Source of the DNA: Setoptus koraiensis
Taxonomy: Eukaryota; Arthropoda
NCBI GenBank assembly: GCA_048013815.1
Contig: CM106585.1
Span: 7,254,001 to 7,318,000, forward strand
Direction of reading: 5' to 3'
Length of the DNA: 64,000 bases
The stretch's first letter is position 1. Each line of letters starts with the position of its first letter. The translations under genes and the position numbers were made by a program. Positions 59,394 through 64,000 of this stretch are shown in pieces. The notes beneath the pieces were generated by a model. That model was not told where the DNA came from. It saw only the letters and a list, made by a program, of their open reading frames with translations, and did no database searches.

Positions 59394-59870
59394 TCATAGT
59401 TGTACAATGCAATTGGCTTGCTTCGGCGGCTGCGTCGCTGCTGCCGGCTTGCCTGCCTGTCTGGGGCCCTTATTCGATGATTGCCTTTTGAATGACGATT
59501 CAATTTGGCAACGCAGTCGTGAAAAGGTGCTCCTGGAACAGCCAAGCTGCAGCTTATTTATCACGTCACAATCCTTATCCATGGGATTGGCTTTTATATG
59601 GGCCGTGATTCTGTCCTTGATATCCATGTTGAACATTTTGGGTCTACCCGCCGACTTGAGATGAGCGATTCTGTTCTCTTCCTCGAACGCCTTCAATATG
59701 GCGTATATAGATGAGCGAGATCGCTGAACCATGCTGGATATAGTCTTAATTGGTGTATTGTTTTTCCAAAGTTTTATTATCTTTATTCGCTCGGCCTCGG
59801 TGGTGCGATACGTTCGCGGCACCGCGTAACAATGGTCCATTGTTATCACATCCAGCATCTCGCACACCAT
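59394..59870 (-). CDS. Tc1-like transposase DNA-binding domain protein without DDE domain, 158 aa
   Basis: Uninterrupted frame from ATG 59868-59870 to a stop. It has the layout of a Tc1/mariner transposase N-terminus, two helix-turn-helix modules joined by a GRPR-like hook. HTH1 (about residues 20-70) contains TEAERIKIIKLW, NNTPIKTISSMVQRSRSSIY and ILKAFEEENRI. The linker is SAGRPKMFN. HTH2 (about 78-122) contains DIKDRITAHIKANP and VINKLQLGCSRSTFSRLR. After it comes only a short Lys/Gln/Pro-rich tail. No DDE/DDD catalytic domain is seen beyond the stop and I found no terminal inverted repeats. It may be a domesticated DNA-binding protein, a truncated transposon copy, or the first exon of a longer gene. 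A 16-bp minisatellite lies just upstream of its start. Confidence 0.6.
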   Translation of the reverse strand: MVCEMLDVITMDHCYAVPRTYRTTEAERIKIIKLWKNNTPIKTISSMVQRSRSSIYAILKAFEEENRIAHLKSAGRPKMFNMDIKDRITAHIKANPMDKDCDVINKLQLGCSRSTFSRLRCQIESSFKRQSSNKGPRQAGKPAAATQPPKQANCIVQL

Positions 59871-59923
59871 CGCTAATAATGGATAATGTTGCTCGGTCCT
59901 CTAATAATATACAATCGTACAGT

Positions 59924-60019
59924 CTAATAATCGCGCAGTCTGGTGATCGTATAGTCTAATGATCGTATAGTCTAGTGATTGTGTAGTCTAATAATCGTAC
60001 AGTCTGATGATCGTGTAGT
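59924..60019. repeat. 16-bp minisatellite, six units
   Basis: Six exact-length 16-bp units of the form CTAATGATCGTATAGT, differing mostly by transitions. A longer, degenerate unit precedes it. The array lies 54 nt upstream of the ATG of the HTH protein gene. Confidence 0.95.
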
Positions 60020-60216
60020 GTCGTTGTCGTGTGTATGCGTAGTTGGGACATTCAAGGATATTTTGAGGGATAATCGAAAGTTTTTACAAGGCTACACCAA
60101 CAAACTGCTGCTTGTTCACAACAATTCACTTGACAGGAGTACGTATAATTGCAACCAACATTGGGCACCGGCCACCAGTATTGGCCCATCAATCACGGCG
60201 CGCGTCACTGGCACTC

Positions 60217-60276
60217 GGATATTTGTTGGAATATTTGTTGGGATATTCGTTGGGATATTCGTTGGGATATTTGTTT
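60217..60276. repeat. 12-bp minisatellite, five units
   Basis: Five 12-bp units of GGATATTYGTTG with one or two substitutions each. In one frame it reads as a repeated GIFV tetrapeptide, which I do not consider a real protein. Confidence 0.95.
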
Positions 60277-61138
60277 ACACAGGTCGTGACAATGATGACG
60301 ATTGCAATTTTAAAAATGGCAGTGATTTATCTAACAGAATGTTATTTTTGCGGCTTGTTGATGCAGCTTGCGCAACGATTGTATGTTTGTCCGGCCGTGT
60401 CGACTCGCAAACTGTTGTTTTGTCAAACTGTCCCGATCACCAACCGATCAAATGGCTTCAAGTGGCTGCGTTTCCGGCCTGCGAGCAGCAGTTGTTTATA
60501 CAGCGATGCATTGCATGCTCCGGATAAACAAAATGCCGGATAATACTGGCCGTACGCTACTACAGTTACTACGAGCACTACATTTATCAGAGTTTATCAG
60601 TGCTACATGAGGTAGCACTGACAGTTGTGAGTAGGCAGTATTTGTAGCAGATAAAGTTGCCAAGTTGCAACGTTGCAAGCACGTTGCATCGCGTTGTGCG
60701 ATCTCCATCTTATGTAACGCGCGTCAAACACGCCTCACAAGAGACAGTCAGAGTGAAATATCCGGGAAATTCAAACGCGCTGGACAGTTGTTACTGGCGG
60801 CGTGATCTGACCACGGAAACTCACAGCGACAATTGCACAACTGTCCATTTTGGGGTCCATTGCGTTGATATTTTCGTTGAACATTTGTTGCAAATGGGTG
60901 ATCGTGGCAGCACACATCGTGCAAGCCAGCAAACGATTCGCCAGCAGCTGACAACTTCATCGCATTTTCTCAACATGTGAGGCCATCTGTATACTGGACG
61001 CTCAAAAGTGAGATCCAAAACATCACTATATAAGCGTAAAAATAACAATAATAAATTTTTAGATGGTGATTTAATTTCATGATTTAATTTCTTGTGTCGT
61101 AATCGACATTGGCACAAGATAGTAAAGTTTAATGTTTA

Positions 61139-61365
61139 ACTCTACAAGTCGGGGGCATAGTTCTAGACTCATTAATTGATCAAATCGAAAAGGTTTACAG
61201 AATGAACTACAGACATGAATGGGATAAACCCGAATGGAAACGCAAAATTAAATTAAATTGGCGTTTCCATCCGGGTTTATCCCATTCGTGTTTGTAGTTT
61301 ATCTTATAAACCTTTTCGATTTGATCAATTAATGAATCTAGAAATATGCTCCTGACGTGTAGAGT
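61139..61365. repeat. Ungapped 105-bp inverted duplication, 17-nt loop
   Basis: The left arm (61139-61243) and right arm (61261-61365) are reverse complements over 105 nt, with 12 differences (10 of them transitions) and no gaps. The AT-only-plus-G spacer is 17 nt. Both arms are open in the same register and would encode related 35-aa peptides containing LDSLIDQIEKVY, NY(R/K)HEWDKP and WKR. I do not recognise the peptide. On the minus strand the right arm belongs to an 80-aa frame starting at 61449. Confidence 0.93.
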
Positions 61366-64000
61366 GTGAAGAATGTTCTTTGATTGACTTCCTTCATTCG
61401 TCGGAGAGGGTTTGGGAGTTCTTTTTCCTTCCTGTTTCTTCTTTTCCATGGTTGCAAATGGTCCTAGGCAAACCGATTATCTGTATCAAAAGAGTGCATA
61501 TCATCTTCTAATTGAATAATGCTAATTAACATCAACGCGCGCGCGCGCGCACGGTTTACTTCTGCTTACAAATCAGGTGGAATGCGATGCGATTGATTAA
61601 GTTATTGATGACGTCACAGTTTAAATATTTCGTGACGTGATGTCAATTATGTCTCAGAGCGAGTTGTTTCCAAATTGGAAATTCAAATGATACATTCGAA
61701 TAGATGAAAAAAACAACAGGCGCTCTACAGATTGCTAATCGACATCACTACACGTAGCAGAATTAGTAATAATGTTTGCGAGAGTTAGATGGCGCCAAGC
61801 AGCACAGCAGGCAATGTTTGTCCAGTGCCTGTTTAGCTAATGGGGCCCACAACACAAGTTGGCCCCAAAAGTTGGCCCAGAGGTGAGCGCCAATTTTAAA
61901 CGAAGCAAGCGCCAAGTTTGTTCGGTGAGGTTTGGAATGGGGCCCCGCTGGCCTCATTGTGTTGACCAGACAGCAACAGACAAAGGATTGCTGGTCGGCG
62001 GTGTATAACGTGATTGTCGCCAGTGCATGTATATTATTATGTAATTGTGCGAATGTGTCGCGCCGCCGGCAAATGTTACATTAAGATGAAGATTATTCAA
62101 TCTCGATCGCACTAATACGCTCTAGTAAGCACGCATGTTTTAGCTGTGTAGGCCAAAAGTAAACTCGCTCGGAATAATAATATAAAAAACATAATTATAA
62201 GATTAGCTGTGGCGCCCAGATGTCGTGTGCGATGACCCTTCGCTTGGCTGATCATCTATCGTTCCATTTGCGATACATTTATAATGGCATGTGTCTCATG
62301 TGCTGCATCTCACAGGAACAACACGCCGGAGAAAAAAGAAAGCAGCTTGATAAAGCTGGCTAAAACGCCCCGCTCTGTCTGTTTATTTTGCCAATTTTTA
62401 TTGTCAATCGCCAATGGAAAGTTGCAATTTTCGGAGGCCCGCCATTCAGCTAGCCACTGCCCAGATGTGTCTGTCTATCCAACCTCTTGTCTATAATTAA
62501 GCGTTGGGGCCCATTTTTTGCGCTGGGGCCGCCTGCCTAATGAATGATGTTTGGCACTGTTTACTTTTGGCCGTTTGATGTGCACACCAGCAAACAGCGA
62601 ATTCTGGCCAAAAAACAAAGCACTCACAAACCATTGTCAGCCACACAAACCAAAAACCAATTCGAGAATACTTTTCCAGAATATTCGCTCGTGGTGGCTC
62701 GCCTTTGAGGGGCGATTCGGGGGGCCATTTGAGGGGCCGTTCGAGGCCCGCCGACTGTCGCGGCCCGAAAGAACCGCTCGCCGAAATATCCGGCCACCAA
62801 ACGACGATGCACACGATGCGCCATCCCGTGGGCGATTTGCAATTTGCGGGGGCGCCCAGAGCGAACAAACATTGACAAATTGCCAGTTTAAACCAACAAC
62901 AACAACAACAAAATATTATCTGTTTGAATAAATTGTGTGTGTGTGTGCTGAAATTTGGGGCCCGACGGCGCCAAATATGGCGCCGGTGTGGCACGATTGG
63001 ATAATTGTTGTCGCCATTGTTGTTGTTGCTGTTTGTGTCCGTTGTTTCTGGGTAGCGCGGCCTTTCGGGCCCAAACTTTGGGGTGCCAAAAGGCTGATAA
63101 ATGATGATTGTTTAAAGAGTTGCATCACAATGTCTGGATGGAGCTGGCGAGCTGCGTGCGCATACCAGTTGTTTGCTCATTTGTTGTTGCTGCCTCCAAA
63201 CATCTGGCTCCATATTTGGGGGGCCCGGCGCGCCAACAATATCGCGGCCATAACAAATTGCCAAATGTGCCTCGTGCGACTTGGGCCCCACTACATACTA
63301 CTGCACACAAATACGTTTGCTGCCTGCTATGATATACGTATAAATGTTACGATATGCATGCCCTATCATAACATAAATGTTCATGCGAGCACAATGCCAG
63401 CTATACGAGCCAATGTGAATGCAAACAATAATAATATTCACCATTATTAGCGTTCATTAGGACCGTTAGCTGGCGCCGGCGACCCCTCCGATTCCAATAT
63501 CCACATGTGCAGCGTCCAATGTGCGTTGGGGCCCACAACTTATGGGGCCCCGCGACACATTGGATATGTTGGGTGGGCCTGGCAAAGGCGCCCATCTCAA
63601 TGGCTGGCGCGTCGTTGGCTTGCACAGAGGAACAGTCTGGACAGATTACGGCGACGTTATTTCATTTCATCCGCGGCTGAATTTCAGTTTAAATTTCAGT
63701 TTCAAGATTGCATGCTCGCGATCGCATTTTCGCTAATGGGCCAAGCGAACAATATAGATAATAAGACGCACGGCCAGCAACAGAGAAATGTGGCTGGCTG
63801 GTTTGTTTGTTTGTTTGTCTCAGCCACGACATCATCGTTATCGTATGTTGACCGGGCGGAAATGGGCCCCAACAAACGAGCAAGTTTTCGGCGCCAGATA
63901 ATTCTGGCTGCGGGCTCATTGGAGATTGGGGCGATTGATGATCGCGCACGACGATCAGATATGATGTGGCCGGTTGCTGTTGTTATTGCGTTATATTGCG

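Larger units (their letters stand above)
59871..64000. other. Right-hand non-coding region
   Basis: No recognisable gene. It contains two minisatellites (59924-60019 and 60217-60276), a 105-bp inverted duplication (61139-61365), a CG run (61540-61553) and a GC-rich end (61.8-63.9 kb) unusually rich in GGGCCC. The longer frames near 60000-60550, 62497-62994 and 62935-63450 have no family similarity I can see. Confidence 0.5.

Noticed and set aside
59924-60276. CRISPR array
   Set aside because: Units of 16 and 12 bp abut directly with no unique spacers, and the genome is eukaryotic.
61207-61449. 80-aa protein gene on the minus strand
   Set aside because: Half of it is the right arm of the inverted duplication, and substitutions between arms do not look protein-constrained. 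A parent gene elsewhere is possible.

Overview
The window is nuclear DNA from an animal, most likely an arthropod and perhaps an acariform mite. The evidence is a delta/epsilon-type cytosolic GST (an arthropod class), a Dbx homeobox gene, a CD36-family receptor, an otopetrin, canonical GT-AG introns mostly of 97-250 nt, and CAA/CAG runs that code for long Gln/Asn/His tracts. The species assignment is inference. I recognise no rRNA, tRNA, CRISPR array, bacterial operon or retroelement protein.

Layout. 1-5863 is non-coding and repeat-bearing. A single-exon conserved unknown lies at 5864-6628 (+), a three-exon GST at 7057-7949 (-) and a single-exon CD36-family gene at 10200-11804 (+). The Dbx gene lies at 12550-20458 (-) with a 4.8 kb intron. 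The next 11.6 kb (20459-32033) has no recognisable gene but many hairpins and short tandem repeats. A ten-exon P5B-type ATPase (ATP13A family) runs from 41579 down to 32034 (-). An RNF170-type RING ubiquitin ligase gene (38039-38989, +) sits inside its 3.2 kb last intron on the opposite strand. A very long otopetrin gene (44598-49581, +) converges on a DLGAP/GKAP-family gene (49976-52475, -). The rest is mostly non-coding, except for a 158-aa reading frame (59394-59870, -) with the two-part helix-turn-helix of a Tc1-like transposase and no catalytic domain.

The genes do not form one pathway. Several are membrane or trafficking proteins: a P5B transporter, an ER-type RING ligase, a proton channel and a scavenger receptor with a lysosomal-type dileucine tail. 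Coding regions carry large low-complexity insertions, which make the ATPase (about 1733 aa), otopetrin (about 1568 aa) and Dbx (about 994 aa) far longer than their families.

The non-coding DNA is rich in perfect short inverted repeats, in the palindromes TTGCGCAA and GGGCCC, and in small minisatellites. The most unusual structure is an ungapped 105-bp inverted duplication at 61139-61365. All exon joins were worked out by eye from splice consensus, phase and family similarity, with no transcript support.
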